Assembly: GCF_033958435.1 (NCBI RefSeq)
Contig: NC_134142.1
Span: 104,854,501-104,918,500, forward strand
Direction of reading: 5' to 3'
DNA from: Carettochelys insculpta
Lineage: Eukaryota; Chordata; Testudines; Carettochelyidae
Length of the DNA stretch: 64,000 nucleotides
Shown here: positions 36,283-49,492 of the stretch, piece by piece
Numbering within the stretch: position 1 is the stretch's first letter
How the letters are laid out: every line of letters starts with the position of its first letter
Program-made: the position numbers and the translations under genes
The notes under the pieces: model-generated
What the model was told of the DNA's origin: nothing
What the model saw: only the letters and a program-made list of their open reading frames with translations
Database searches by the model: none

Positions 36283-39248
36283 GTCTCCTTAGAATATATA
36301 ATCCCTGAAAACTAAGTTCAGCCATATGGAGAGCAATAAAGAGGACCATACACATAATATTGGCTCAATATCACTTCCTCCAGAAAAATCCCTGGGCAGA
36401 TAAAATTAACCTATAGAATTTCACACAGTCAACATATCACATAACCTCACTCTCAGAGATTTATAGGTCTCCAGCCACACAGATGCCCCACATATCCTAC
36501 AGAATTCAGAAACTCTGTGGCCAGGCTGTCCCTCTGTATGGTTCCCCTAAAATGCCTCCACATACTATGTTCCCACAAACGTTTGTCCTCTACTCAATTA
36601 ATCCTGCAGCAAGTACCAATGAATTATATTACATTGCCACAGGAATTTCCTGTGGAGGTTCCATGAGCTAGCTGGTGGACAGTGATTACCCCCCTAGAGC
36701 TGGCCACTTACCCCTAAATCAGAGTCCCAATTTTACAGGGGCAGCATAAAAAGGGAATCTGTGAGCTTAGGTCAATGCCACATTTTTTCTGCTGTCCCCT
36801 CCAAATAGCTTACAAGACCTGGAGTAGAATTGTTATTACTTTCATCCTCTCTATGCCATATTGCACAGGAAATGGCTCTGCCCGTAAGAGAAACACTCAG
36901 GGTTCCACTGTAATTTTTTGCCTCTTAAGCAGACAAACATGAACACTCTTTTATACATCTGTTTTAAAAAATACAATAGAAAATATTTCAACTTACTTTC
37001 AAGGCTAAATAAAATGGATCTGAATGATCCAGCTAATGGTTTCAAACCAGTAAATCAGTATAGTTAAAGTCAAAGAACACTAAAGCAGAAACATATGATC
37101 TGTTTTACTAATGACATTTTTAAAAAACCTCTCTGACTGTTTGGTAGATGCCAAATGTTTGTTGGTTAAACCAAGATTTACTTTAAAAAACATTAATTTT
37201 CAATAGCATTGGAACTGATTTATGTTCTGCTAAAATCTATTAAATTAGTTTTAGTTTAAGAAGTCTTTTATAACAATTTTTGCACAATGCCTACCAAATG
37301 TTATTGCTCAGTTCATAACAACATCTATTTTTCCTAGCTAAGAAATCTTCCTAACTTTAGATATAATCAGAAAATGTGAATTATTGTATTTGAAATTTAA
37401 TACACCTCATTTCACTATGCTGTGGATGTTCTTTACACTTATAGAAATCAGTAAGTGATCCACCAGCTTAAGCACACACGCAGATAAGTATTTTCCTTGT
37501 TTCAAAAGATAAGCTGCTGATGCAATGAAATATTTATTGTTTTATGTGACCCCTAAACCTGCACTAGCTACTCCTATCTTTTGAATCAGAATCAAATCCA
37601 CATGAACAGAATACATGTTTTTAGAACTTCAAGTGGAGAAAGGAATGTCTTACTAGAACTGAATTGTTTGACTACAGATGAAAAAGGCAATACTGTCAAC
37701 CTCTTTCTCTCACACTTCATTTACCAAAAAACAAATGGAAAACAAAGACACAGAATGAAGTACATAAGGATTGTCTCAGTGGCCCAGATTTTAAACATGC
37801 TCTGCATCCGTAGATGGGATTGGATTTTCAAAAGAGATCAGGGCTTATTTGGATACTAGAATGAAGTAACCTATATTTTCAGAAGTGCTAAGTATTTAGA
37901 TTGACTGGAAGGATTAGATGCTGAAGAATTCAGAAAATCTGGCCCATTTTCAAAATCTTAAAATGATTTTGAGGTTAACTTATTTAATATTGCCATTATT
38001 TTCTATTGAATAGTCTATTAGCTAGGTAAGACTTGCAGAATTGGGCTCTATAACATAAGCATCACAACTGTGATTTGTGTTTTAGATAAGTTATTAACGA
38101 AGCCAGATAATTCTAGATCTGTAAGAGCTTGTTGTAAATATAGGTTTTACAGTGTGATCAGATAAAATGGGTATGGCATTCGGTGGATCCCATATAATCA
38201 CCACTAATGAAACAAAGATTAAAATGCAGAAGTATATGAGGGGGCCATCACATGAAAGAAATTTTGGATACCTGAAAAGATATTCACTGCTCAGAAATGA
38301 CATATTTTTGCTTGAGTTTGAATCCTGTATCCCAACATTTTATGTTTGTGTGTTTGGATTATGCCAATTAAATATTAAATAATTTATATTATTATAAAGT
38401 TTTTATGTTTTAATGTGTTTAAAACTGCTTTGGATGGACAAGGGTCTTACATGTCATATTTACCTCAATGGAACTGGAAACAAAAGTGCATGAAGCCTTA
38501 TTGTTAAATGCTACACAAATAAAAAATCATCCATAGATCACAAAGCACTGCACTATGAAAGATCACAGGCCTCAAACCCTGGGTCCCCAGGCAGTGTTCG
38601 AACTGCGACCACTCTCCAGCAGCTCATGTGAACAGTGGAGAAGGGGGCTAGTGAAGCTCTAGCTCACAAAGGATTCCATTCCTGAAGGCCCCAATTAATG
38701 GAAATGCAAACCCCACTGACTGGCTGGGATGCACTACTTAAACCAAGAAGAGGCACAGGAAGTTGCAGGTGGATCCATGGCTGACTGCTACTTTGATTTC
38801 TTTCTATGGGCCTCATTCCTCAGCCCAGCCTTTCTGCCAGTTCCTTAGCCAAGACCGACATCTGCACCATGTTCCTGCTGTCCTGATTCATTCTAAAAGC
38901 CTGCTTCCATGCCCAACCCAACATTGATTTTGCCTTCAACTATTGGCTTGGTACTTGACTATGCCTTTGGCTCTGACCTGAGGCTTGACTCGTGCCTCTG
39001 GCTCTGACTCCAGCTCCAGTTCCACGCTCCCAGTTCCAACCATTAGGCCTGACATTCCAATCCCAGGTTCCTACTTGGGCACAGACAGGTTCCCATTTTA
39101 TAAAATGCCTGAAAAAGATTTGCCCAAAGTGAAAACAAGACATTGGCATGATTGGGCTTAGTACTTCTAGATTACCAGCCCACCTTCTCAAGCTAAACCA
39201 AACACAAACAAAATCTGAAGGAGGTAATTGCTTAACATACAGTGTGTC
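36283..39248. other. Intron stretch, no gene
   Basis: AT-rich sequence with one weak palindromic relic at 37877-37960 (ATTTTCAGAAGTGCTAAG versus inverted GGGCCAGATTTTCTGAATTC). No coding signature. Confidence 0.5.
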
Positions 39249-39352
39249 TCTAGGCTGGGATTTTCAAAGCCGCAGAGACGATGCTGACACCCAGTTCTCA
39301 TAAATTTTAATGGAATGAGGGCCCAAATTCCCAGTTTTGCAAATCCCAACTT
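39249..39352. repeat. Old short palindromic repeat
   Basis: GGCTGGGATTTTCAAAGCCG at the left and, inverted, TTGGGATTTGCAAAACTGGG at the right. Confidence 0.55.
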
Positions 39353-39396
39353 AAGTGACCGCGTAGGTTATAAATTCTGTACAACATTTTCTAGGG

Positions 39397-39750
39397 GAAG
39401 ATTTCCCAAACTTCATTGCACCACGACTACCTTCTCGCAACAAACATTACTTTAAGGACCCAGGAGGAGGAATCAAATCCTAAACCTGTCCACACAACAC
39501 TGCCCTAGGTGGCAGGGGCAAGCCTGAGCCTCACTGTGTTGGGAAGGTGCCAAAGCTGAATCTCAAGGGCTTCAGGCCTGCAACCTAAGCCCCACTGCCC
39601 AGGGCTGAAGCATTCAGGTTTTGACTTCAGTTCTGCACAGTGGGGCTCAGGCTGTAGTCTAGAGCAGCAAGTTTAAACCCAGTCCTGTTAACCCCATTCA
39701 AAGAGGGCGGCAAACCACTTCGTGGTCCCAACCCAGCTGGGGAACCAGTG
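39397..39750. mobile_element. hAT-type non-autonomous element
   Basis: The left end GAAGATTTCCCAAAC and, inverted, right end CACTGGTTCCCCAGC are eroded hAT termini. Flanks TTCTAGGG (39389-39396) and AGCTAGGG (39751-39758) match at six of eight bases, consistent with an 8-bp duplication. The interior (CATTGCACCACGACTACC, GGGGCTCAGGCTGTAG) resembles a common amniote hAT-derived repeat. Confidence 0.6.
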
Positions 39751-39759
39751 AGCTAGGGT

Positions 39760-42700
39760 GCATCTTTATCTCAGAGCTTTATTAAAAAAAGAACTCCCAT
39801 TGTTTTCCTCTGCCTTAGTATGGAATTTATTTAAGTAAGTTTCTTGCTTGTGACTGTTACATAACAAGGATTTTTTTTAGCTACTCACAAGGTACAATCT
39901 AAAATGTACCTTTACAACATGGCTATGAAAGAGAGAACAAAGAAAACATGCATCAACGTAATCATTGATCAGAGATAAAAAGTGTATCAACTTTAAAATT
40001 ATCATTTGTTCTGAACAAAACTTTTAGACATATACATATTTTAGTCTACTTTTAATAAGAATATTTTGAATTAGTAGAACGCCTAACTTCTCACTTAATC
40101 CTTTCTAACTTTCTATCTGCCCATCTTTATGACTAACACCTTAGTATTCAAACAAGTACTATGCTAAAAAAAATAAAAAATAAAACCTGTATAAATGACA
40201 GAGTGTTCAACCATGAACACATTGTCTTTTATGAATATTATAATCACAGAATCAATAAGCCTACAAAGAAAAAACAGGACACAAAACGTGTTTTGTCATT
40301 TCTGACGAAGTTATAAAAACAACAGACATTCAATATGCCAAGTGTTCTTCAATCCTTCATAATCATAGCCTTATTGAAGTGAGGACAAAAAGGGTCTAAT
40401 TGCATAGGAGCAATCTCAATGTAATAGGTTATACACCCAGGCACTGCTGCACAATACAACAAAAACAACGTTCCCTGTGTATAGCAGAATGTCATCTCTC
40501 ATTTTCAGGCAATTACCTTCTTTCTTGTCAACAGTTTTAATAACCTCCATCATCTCTAAAAGACTTTTGCTTCAGTTAAATAATTTTCAGCTTTTTAATA
40601 TGCAAATGTGCTTGTTCATATGCATGGGTGAAGTGGCGCTGCTACTTGAAATGTGTCAGTACATTGTGGAGCACCTGCACCTCGGGGAAGCTTGATTTAA
40701 TTGACACCTAATACTATTCATTATTCCACTTAGTGAGCAACTCCTATTAGTCACCTGTAGGTTTTCCTATAAGCAGTGCTTTGGCCACCAATGAAAATAT
40801 GAATATTTCTATAAATAGAATGGCCATATTTAGTAAAGGGGGTTAATACTCGTAAGCCTGGAACATCTCATTAGGAATTTATTTTCCCCAAGGATATTGT
40901 TTTTATTCCCCCCAAAAATGTTTTTAACTATGAATTATGATGTACATCAACAGCAGCTCCTGTATGATAATTGTATATACACCAAGTAAAAATGCTCTAA
41001 TAATTCTGATTTTATTAAATTTAACATTTTTTTACTTCTCATAAAAAAAAGAAAAGAAAGAAAGAAAAAGAAACAGAAACAAAAACAAGGGAGCAAAGTG
41101 TGTAGTTATTATTAGTTGTGGCCACTGTTGCCCTAAGGTGTGGTTTAATCTGAGGTTCCTTATCATTTATATGACCCATGCATAGCAGCAAAAGTACAAA
41201 GAAATGTAGAATTTCAAGTTTTTATTAACTTTTTGCAGAGCAAATATTTACCATGGCAATTTAGTCTTATATAAGCTAATATCCTATTTAACTCAATTGT
41301 GAAGAATATGCTACAGAAATCTTTAATTCATCAGCCGAAATAAGTGTGCTGAGTATGGCACTCTGTGTCTTTACTTACATGAATACAATAAATATATTCC
41401 TTACATGATTTTTGTTTAAGTCTCTTAATGTTCTTTTATTACTGTAGTAGAACTGAGACAGTGCACTGTATGTGCTGACATGATGGTATTGGGGCTGCTT
41501 CTTTACCACATGGTCTGTAACCTTATTGTTCAGGCCACATTTCTTTCCAGCATTAATACGTTTGTTAGTCCCAGAAGGCTTAAAGTACAGATGTTTAACA
41601 TCCTGCTTATGGACAGATCATCTGGAATGTGAAGTGAGATATCTATACTACTTATTAGTATGTGTTGTGAGTGTAACCGAGATTTAATAGTCAGTTCAAA
41701 CTATATTAGTGAAACCATGACTTATAAACTGTATCTTAACACAGATACATATAAACATAAAAAAATTAAATGGAAACATCGTTGATTTAAATATGATCTT
41801 ATCAGAAAAATGTGTCACAAATTAATTTTGTTTATGTAGTAGTGCATGTAACATTAATTACAACTTTCAAAATGTAAACTGCTGCACATTTTTATGAACA
41901 TCGATTTGCAAGTACCGTGGAAATCAGAGCTCTTTTAAGGGCTTATCTGCAATATACTGAAAGTGATCATAAATCAAATTAAAATCCAGGGTTCAAAGAA
42001 GACTAAGGACATAGGCAGTGAAAAAGACTGAGTAATCCTAACTTAAAATCTAATCATTTCTAAAATTAATGGGGAGAACACTGGTCAGCTAGACCTTTGT
42101 TGGTATCCCCAAAAATGTAATCTCCAGGCTGAAGAATGGCAGCTGGCAGAACAGCTGGTGAATAGGATTAATGTCAGAAGAAAGAAATAAAACTCAACAT
42201 ATGTCCAAGCCTGCGGTGCTGGGACTGAGCATGATTGTACCCCGACGGATACCATGTGTACAGCTGGAAAGTGCCACTGTGCCATGCTTCTGTACCTCAC
42301 AAGGTCATTTTAAAAAGTACAGCTAATATCTAAACAGTAAATTGAACTTTTTCTAGGTAACTCTGTGACTGAGGAAGGAACAAACAAGCTTAATGTTGCA
42401 AATATTTTGTACTGTTTTAATTCAGCCTGGCTGGTTTGTTACAATGCTCTATTACCCAAAAAGGCAGATTAGTATTAAAGCTAACAGATTGCACTAATGT
42501 AAATATAATTTTAAAACTGTTTAAACCTTTTTAATCTCAGCTCATTCAGATGAAATTAAGTTAGAGCAAACATATTTCAACCTATCATTAAAGGTTCATA
42601 CAAAGACCAGAAAACTAGTGCTCAGTGGAACTAAAGATATCTTTTTAAGTTACAAACATATTTCAATAGCTTGCATACAATGGTCACACTCAGAATTCTG

Positions 42701-43060
42701 AAAAGGCAAAATGTCTGTCATGTCAGAAACATGAATTTTTTAAAATACGCAATATTTTTAAAAATTGTATTTTTGCTTCTTTGGCACACTTTTTAGAATT
42801 ATTTCCTTTGTGATTATTTTCATTGTAATTCCATTAATTGTTGAGCTTCTAGGTGTTGAAGAACAGTAAACATATAAAAACTCTAATTGGTAAAACAGGC
42901 CTGGGGATTTAAAAAAAAAAAGAAGCCACATTTTTTTCTCTTCTTATTAAGAACCTGTTCCTGTGCCCAGTGTTGCAGGATCATTGCAACGGCATGAACA
43001 GGAAACATAACAAAATATTTAACACAAGCTTTGTTCTGCATATACACACAATAAGGCCAA
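39760..43060. other. Intron stretch, mostly unique
   Basis: No gene or mobile element recognised. It includes an A/G-rich simple repeat at 41042-41090 and an octamer-like ATGCAAAT at 40601-40608. The low repeat load makes it a candidate for conserved non-coding sequence, which cannot be tested here. Confidence 0.5.
41042..41090. repeat. A-rich / (GAAA)n simple repeat
   Basis: AAAAAAAAGAAAAGAAAGAA followed by AGAAAAAGAAACAG. Confidence 0.85.
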
Positions 43061-43065
43061 CATCT

Positions 43066-43158
43066 TTAAACGTAGCCAATGATTTCTTGTGTCTTGCCCT
43101 CTTTGGGTGCCAAAAAGGTAGATATCGAAAGTCACTGGCTACATTTGAAAATATTGGC
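43066..43158. repeat. Short palindromic repeat
   Basis: The left arm CATCTTTAAACGTAGCCAAT and the inverted right arm TATTTTCAAATGTAGCCAGT correspond through about 30 bp, with a 30-bp spacer. Both strands therefore encode similar SLATF peptides by symmetry, not by selection. Confidence 0.7.
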
Positions 43159-43658
43159 TTTTGCCTTTTAATTACATACATTTAGAAACAAAATCTATTT
43201 GACAGAAATGGAAGGAATACAGACGGTGCCAAATCACCCCCACCCAAAAACAGTTGCTATGGAACTGACTGCAACCATCTTTTGGCAACGCATCAGGAAG
43301 CATGCAGTGGAATAATATCCAACACATTCTTACCATGTGGGAAAGACGCATGCATCTCAAAAGGATGCAAGCATGCAGTGCTGCCTCAGAATGGAGCACC
43401 CAACTGAGACTCCATCTGCCAGCTGCAAGACAGCAACAGGTAACCAGAAGTGATGTTTTATTATTCACATTTAATTTACTTCATTAAGAATGACAGCCAT
43501 GTTGGTTGGCATTTATAGATTACAGTCATGAAAAGGCAGCCAACCACAATGTCCCATTCAGCTTGGAAATAGATGTTTTTGGCTTGAGGAGATTCTACTG
43601 GCTCATGATTTAATGACTGAAATCCTCTGCAGTGAGAGCCACAAAACTTTTAGATAGG

Positions 43659-43759
43659 TCAAATTCTACTCAGTTACATCAGTTTAAATACAGAGAAATT
43701 CCACTGACTGCAAATGATTGGCTTTTCTGCCAGTATAACTATGAGCAGAATCTGGATCA
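43659..43759. repeat. Old short palindromic repeat
   Basis: CAAATTCTACTCAGTTACAT at the left pairs with inverted CAGATTCTGCTCATAGTTAT at the right, around TTCCACTGACTGC. Confidence 0.6.
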
Positions 43760-43769
43760 AAGTTTCTAA

Positions 43770-46700
43770 ACTCCACACACTCATCACTGACTTATACAGT
43801 ACAAATCTGACTGCAGTTTTTGAAGGAGAAAAGATACGATGACTTACCATAATCAAAACTAAGGGTCTGGTTCCTCCCTCTATTATATGAGTTTGATTCA
43901 AGTATAACCCTATTAGTGGGGTGTTTGAAAAGCATTACCCTGGGATATAAAAGGTATAATTGAGGGAAGAACCAGGCCCTCAGAATTCTTAAATGTACAT
44001 TTTCCCATCATCTTTTACTTTCTGTTCCATTATTTATGTATGATTTCAGCACACTCTATATTAAAACTTAATTTGAAAACATTCCTTTCTCCTGATAATC
44101 CATGGTCTGTTCAAACTATAATACATGATTAGCTAGGCTACTTAATTAAACATATTCTTCTATTTCATTTTACTGTAGTTCTGGGGAGGAAAAAAGATGG
44201 GTCTACCTTCTTTGGACTTGAATACCATGTAGCTCAAATGGACTGTACATTCCTCATTTAAAAAAAATTTAAAAAAAAAAAGACTAAAACATGATCTTAG
44301 GGAAAATTCCAACCCACTCCTTACCCATTTTCCAACACTTCGTTAACAAGTGAACAAAAAATCTGAACTGAAACTGCTATATGTTTAATATATTGAGGAT
44401 AGACTTCTGCAGTTCTTACTCAAACAAAAATTTGCACTGAATGAGTTGGAGTTTTACCTGAGTAAGAATAGCTATTTTGGACCCTAAATGCCAGAGCAGG
44501 GCAGTATTTTTCCACATTTGTAATAGTTAACACCACTTTCATTTCCTTTAACAGAGCATTACTTCATCTCTAAATAGGATTCAGTGGAAGCTTACTTACG
44601 TATCATTGGGCACTGAAGAAAATGTTTTTGTTTGTGGCTCATCGAAAGTGGAAAGAAAACTACACTGCTTATTAATATCTGCTGAATTGTTTAAGAGCAT
44701 TTTAAGATACAAGTTAAAAAATTCCATAATTTCAATTTCTCCTTTTCATTTAATAGTAGACATTCATTAGGACCCACACACTGTAATAAATTATAATAAT
44801 TTCAAACAAGAATTAAATTACTAGGTACCTAGTGAAAGAGCCATTTTTTCGAAGGTACCCTGTAATCTAACTGTCAGATTTAAAAACTATTCCCAATCAA
44901 CTCTTCACAACATTCACATTTATTCATCTATGTTAAATTAATAAAAGGTGTGAATAATACTGACAAAATTGATCATTATTGTTCATGAAGATTTAGAAAA
45001 TTATAAGGTAATCTAAAATGTAAAAGGAATTCAGGGAAACTGTTAAGGTTCTTATAAATAAATTCATTCTATGCTCTTTTTTTCCCCCAACTGAAGAAAG
45101 AAACTTCAACAAGACTTATTTAAATTGACTACAGAAGCTATTTGATAAATTGCATGCAGTAGAACATAAATGACTTGACTTTATTTATAATGGGAGGGGG
45201 TTATTTTAAAAAGTATTAAAAGTTTACAATGGCTTTAAGGCACCGTGATCCTAAAATTTTAAAAGTGATGTAGAAATGACATCAAATGTCACTTTCAATA
45301 CAGATTAAATAAGGCCTGATTCTAGATGGTATGGTGCACCTCAGAGTTGATCATGAGTAAGTTCAGTTCCCACTGAAGTCAGCAGGAATTCAAGTCATTC
45401 AGAATCTCACCCTTAGTAGAATGATTTTAAAAAACAGAGACAGTGTCAGTCTCCTTGTATAAAGGGACGTAATCTTAAAGTGGAATTAAACACATTACAC
45501 AATCAGTCTTTTTTCTACATAGATTATATCAGTTCAGCTATTGAAAGTAATCACTAACATTTTATTATAACCTTACACAAAATCCAAAACAATCTCTATA
45601 GCAGGCTATCTTGTCCTTTATACATTTGCCATAATTCCTACCATCTAACCTTGCTGACCCCTTCTCCCCCTGAACTGGGATCCCTGCAGATAAAGTAAAG
45701 CATGCCAACATCTGTTCCCATTCACACCAATTTTAATTTACAAAAAGAGCTTTGCTATTTTCAGAACAGGCTCCAGAGCACAATGACAGATTTAGGGCCT
45801 TTAATGGGGTTGCATTTCTGGTGTGTCAGCATTTCATGCTCACTATGACTAGATTCTAAAGAACTATGCCACGGGAATCTGAGCGGTTATAACTACTTTA
45901 GGGATGTTTTCCTCATCACAATTCTATTTCTCGCATAGCTGAACAAGGCTTCATTGGCATTTAGTGACCCACTGTAGGTGCTGCCTTGACCTAAAAATTG
46001 TGGTACCAGAGTCCAAATGTGATCTGTTTAATTTTTTTCAATTTCAAGCATGTTTAATTTCATCCTCAAACATACACTCTTCCATTTTTTGCTCCTGTTA
46101 TTGAAGAGTGGGATTTTCAAATGCACTTATTATCACATTGGCTTAACTCTGCTCCTACCTCTGTTTGCCCATGTTGACTTTACTGAGAGCAGAGAGAGGC
46201 AAACACAGAGCACTTTTTAAAATTCTAGCATAAGTTCTTCCTGTTGGGCCATGCACTAAAGGCTGCAGTATCTCACCATCATGCACTAAAGTTATTTTAA
46301 CTGGAATACATTACAGATTCTCTTCATTGTAAAGAAACATTGGCCATCCTTACCACAGAGTAGTAAAGTACAAACACTGTGAATAACAATTTCACTGTCA
46401 TATATAATCCAACACACAAAGTATCACAGAAATCATTTTGTAGTAGTTCAACATAAAGTTTTCAGCATACTTAGAGCTTTTTAACACATACAGTATGAAG
46501 AGCAACTTTGGAGAAACAATGCACAAGTTGTGTCGTAATCACATAACAGCTAAGACATGAGCAGCTGAGCAGAAGGAAGATGGGCAATGGAATGCCATAT
46601 AGTAATCAGCACTGTTGACTAATCAGAATTTGAGACACTAGAAGGTAATAAGGGTATTATAAAGAATGGCTTATTGAAGGAGCAGCTGTTTATGTGTAGC

Positions 46701-49035
46701 TCACTGTTTCAATGAGTTCCACTAGATTGCCATGATATGTTTTGGTGAAAATGTTTTATTCCTTGAAAAATGATTATTAGAATTCAGTTTGCACCGATTA
46801 AACAGCAAGTATTTGAATATCAAGGTACCAAATACACTAAAAAAAGCAGTTCTCTGGGTGCTTGGAACCCCCTAAAATAGGATATATTTAGTGGGCATGT
46901 AAGTTACAAAAGAATATTCATTACTTAGGGAAAGCCTAAATGTCATATTTGTTAGCCTCCACCACTGTGTTGTTGCCATGGGCACAGGAGATGAGGTGGC
47001 TATGAAGGGTAATATACAAGGATCTGGGGGGCGGGGGGAAGGAACCAAGGAAAAGTATAAATAAAAACAGCTACTGAGCCATTTTAGGGCATTTAGATTT
47101 GCAAAACCAGCCAAAAAACACACTTAATAAAATCTGTTTAATTTACAAAATAAACCTATTTTAATATCCCTAGACACAAACATATGAACAACAACAACAA
47201 CAAAAACATTGCTATGAGCTCAACTAGGAAAATCTAATGAAATAATCTTAAAAGCGCAAAAAATAGAAACAATAGTCAAAAGCATAACATTGAAAGCAGA
47301 CAATTCACCATAATTCTCCAACAACATTCATCTTCTTCAAATCTATTTGTCATACAGTTGTCCAACAGTTTTTGTTTTGGGTTTTGGGGTTTTGTTTTGC
47401 TTTGTGTTTTTTTAAGAAAAAGAGCTTCTGGTTTTGCTTCCAAAACTATCTATAAACTGTTTGGAGCATGAAGCAGACTGAGTATCACTACTGGAAATTT
47501 ATCATAATACAGTAATTAAAATATTCTACTTTGGACAGTAAGAGCTTGGTAATATTTAAAAGCAGTCAGCAAGCAGTGGAAACTCTGATATCTTTTGTAA
47601 CAGTTCACATGTCAAACTGGCTAAGTGCCCACAGTGTACAGCAGAAAAATCTATTTAATGTCTGCCCCACAAGGCGACATGAGGCTTGATTGGCAGAAAG
47701 CAGAGAGTAGCTTTTGATCATGTGTCCTAACAAGCAGTTCCAGCTCCTGTCTCTTCGGCTGAACGGCTCCACATTACCTATTCAAACAGAAGTGACAGGC
47801 CACTGCACTACTCTTTGGCTCTAGTCTCACGCAGTGGGAGCTATGCTGGAGACAGAGCCACTGATTAAATATATCACTTTTTCAAGACAAGCAGGTTGTC
47901 TGAATCAAAGCTGGACAGAATAGACTCAACATTATTAAGAGAAGATATAAAACTGGAGTTGAGTGATGTTAGGCCAGTTTGTACAGCCTCAGGGATTCAT
48001 AGACTGACAAGGGGAATAAGGAATAGCTGAGCTCATAAAGCAAGGTCAGAAATTAGCTGTGACACCTTGGCCATTTTCCCATCACTGCAGGGCCACTGAG
48101 TTTCAAATCCTATAGCCTCTTTTTGGCTTTTTTTAAAAAAGGTTTTAATAGAAAAATATACACACAAAAAGCCTGGGCTAGTACAAAATTGCAGTCTTAA
48201 AAAAAATAAAATCCTGCAGCCATTCTGTATTATAATGCAGTGCTTTCCAGCAACCTGATTTCTTTCTGAGTTGGTGATACACACCCAGACTTAATTTAAA
48301 AATGTGGTCAACACATTTTACAACTGGTATAGCACTGGCTAAATTTCCTCATAAACATTCACAGAGACATAGGAAAGTGAGAAAATTATTAAATAGCATT
48401 ATCTGACTTTCTTTTTTTGTTCACTAACAATAAATGTTTATGTCTGAAGTTATATGTCTTACAGTAATTTAGTCTATGATTTGCTATTTAGGCAATGCAA
48501 TGTAGTAGATAAGATAATTTGGTCTAGATATTATACCATAGGAACAAGAGATATGTTAAACATGCAGATACAAATGTTCCAAGTGAATTATTAATTACCT
48601 GGCTAATTAAAGATATATCAAAACCTATTAATAAAGCTGCAACAAACAAATTTACATAGACAAAAACAGAAACAGTTTATAAAGGAAACTGAGAACCTAA
48701 CATAAAGGAAGCTTATTATAATAGATAACATATTCAGTTGTTAGGTCTTTAACATACTTTCTGGGCAACTCCAAATCCTCTATAAAATATAAAAACAATG
48801 CTTCAAATGTGTGCAGACTGTGGTAAAATTATTAGTCAGATAACTCAGTCAACATAGTCACTTCACAAATAAATTTGGTCCAGAGTTTTGGGTTTTCACT
48901 AACAAGCTCTTTTGACACTTTACCAAATATTTGCCCTTTGTGTTAGTTTTTGTATCACAGTAAATACTTAATGGCAACCTGTTTCTTACATATTTAATAT
49001 AGGAGAGAAAGTGTACTAGGATCCAGATACATTTT
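43770..49035. other. Long intron stretch, mostly unique
   Basis: About 5.3 kb without a recognised gene. Two palindromic relics occur (45315-45413 and 46106-46226), and simple runs near 44259-44281 (A), 47190-47207 (ACA) and 47370-47400 (GTTTT). The balanced-composition block 47640-47830 has no repeat features. Confidence 0.5.
46106..46226. repeat. Old short palindromic repeat
   Basis: GTGGGATTTTCAAATGCACT plus GGCTTAACTCTGCTCC at the left. On the right, inverted, are TAGAATTTTAAAAAGTGCTC and CTCTCTCTGCTCTCAGT. Confidence 0.55.
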
Positions 49036-49492
49036 GGCTGTGTCTACACTACCTGCCTACTTCGAAGGTAGGATGGTAAGTAGGGTGTTGGGAGTTTATT
49101 AATGAAGTGCTTCGGTGCATATGCAGCACTTTATTAAGCAAACTCCCACCCGCAGCAACTCCGAAGTTTTAAATTTCAAAGTGCCGGCTCATGTGTAACT
49201 GCAGCTAACTTGCTGGTACTTAGCAGTGCCTGGGCAACTTCGAAGTCCCTTTACTCCAACAAAATTTTGAGGAGTAAAGGGACTTAGAAGTAGACCAGGC
49301 ACTTCAAAGTACAGGCAGGTGAACCGCAGCTATACGCGAGCTGGCACTTCAAAGTTTAAAACTTTGGAGTTGCCGCAGGGAGGAATTTGCTTAATGAAGT
49401 GCTGCATATGCACTGCAGCACTTCATTAATAAACTCCCAACACCCTACTTACCATCCTCCCTTCTCAGTAGCTAGGTAGTGTAGACACAGCC
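49036..49492. mobile_element. PIF/Harbinger-type MITE, family A
   Basis: The ends are GGCTGTGTCTACACTACCTG and, inverted, GGCTGTGTCTACACTACCTA. Flanks 49033-49035 and 49493-49495 are both TTT, a perfect 3-bp duplication. It shows the same mirrored order as the copies at 11535, 56008 and 60274: GGGTGTTGGGAGTTTATTAA, GCATATGCAGCACTTTATTA, CTTCGAAGTCCCTTTACTCC and an AAATTTTG-type centre near 49268. Confidence 0.85.
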
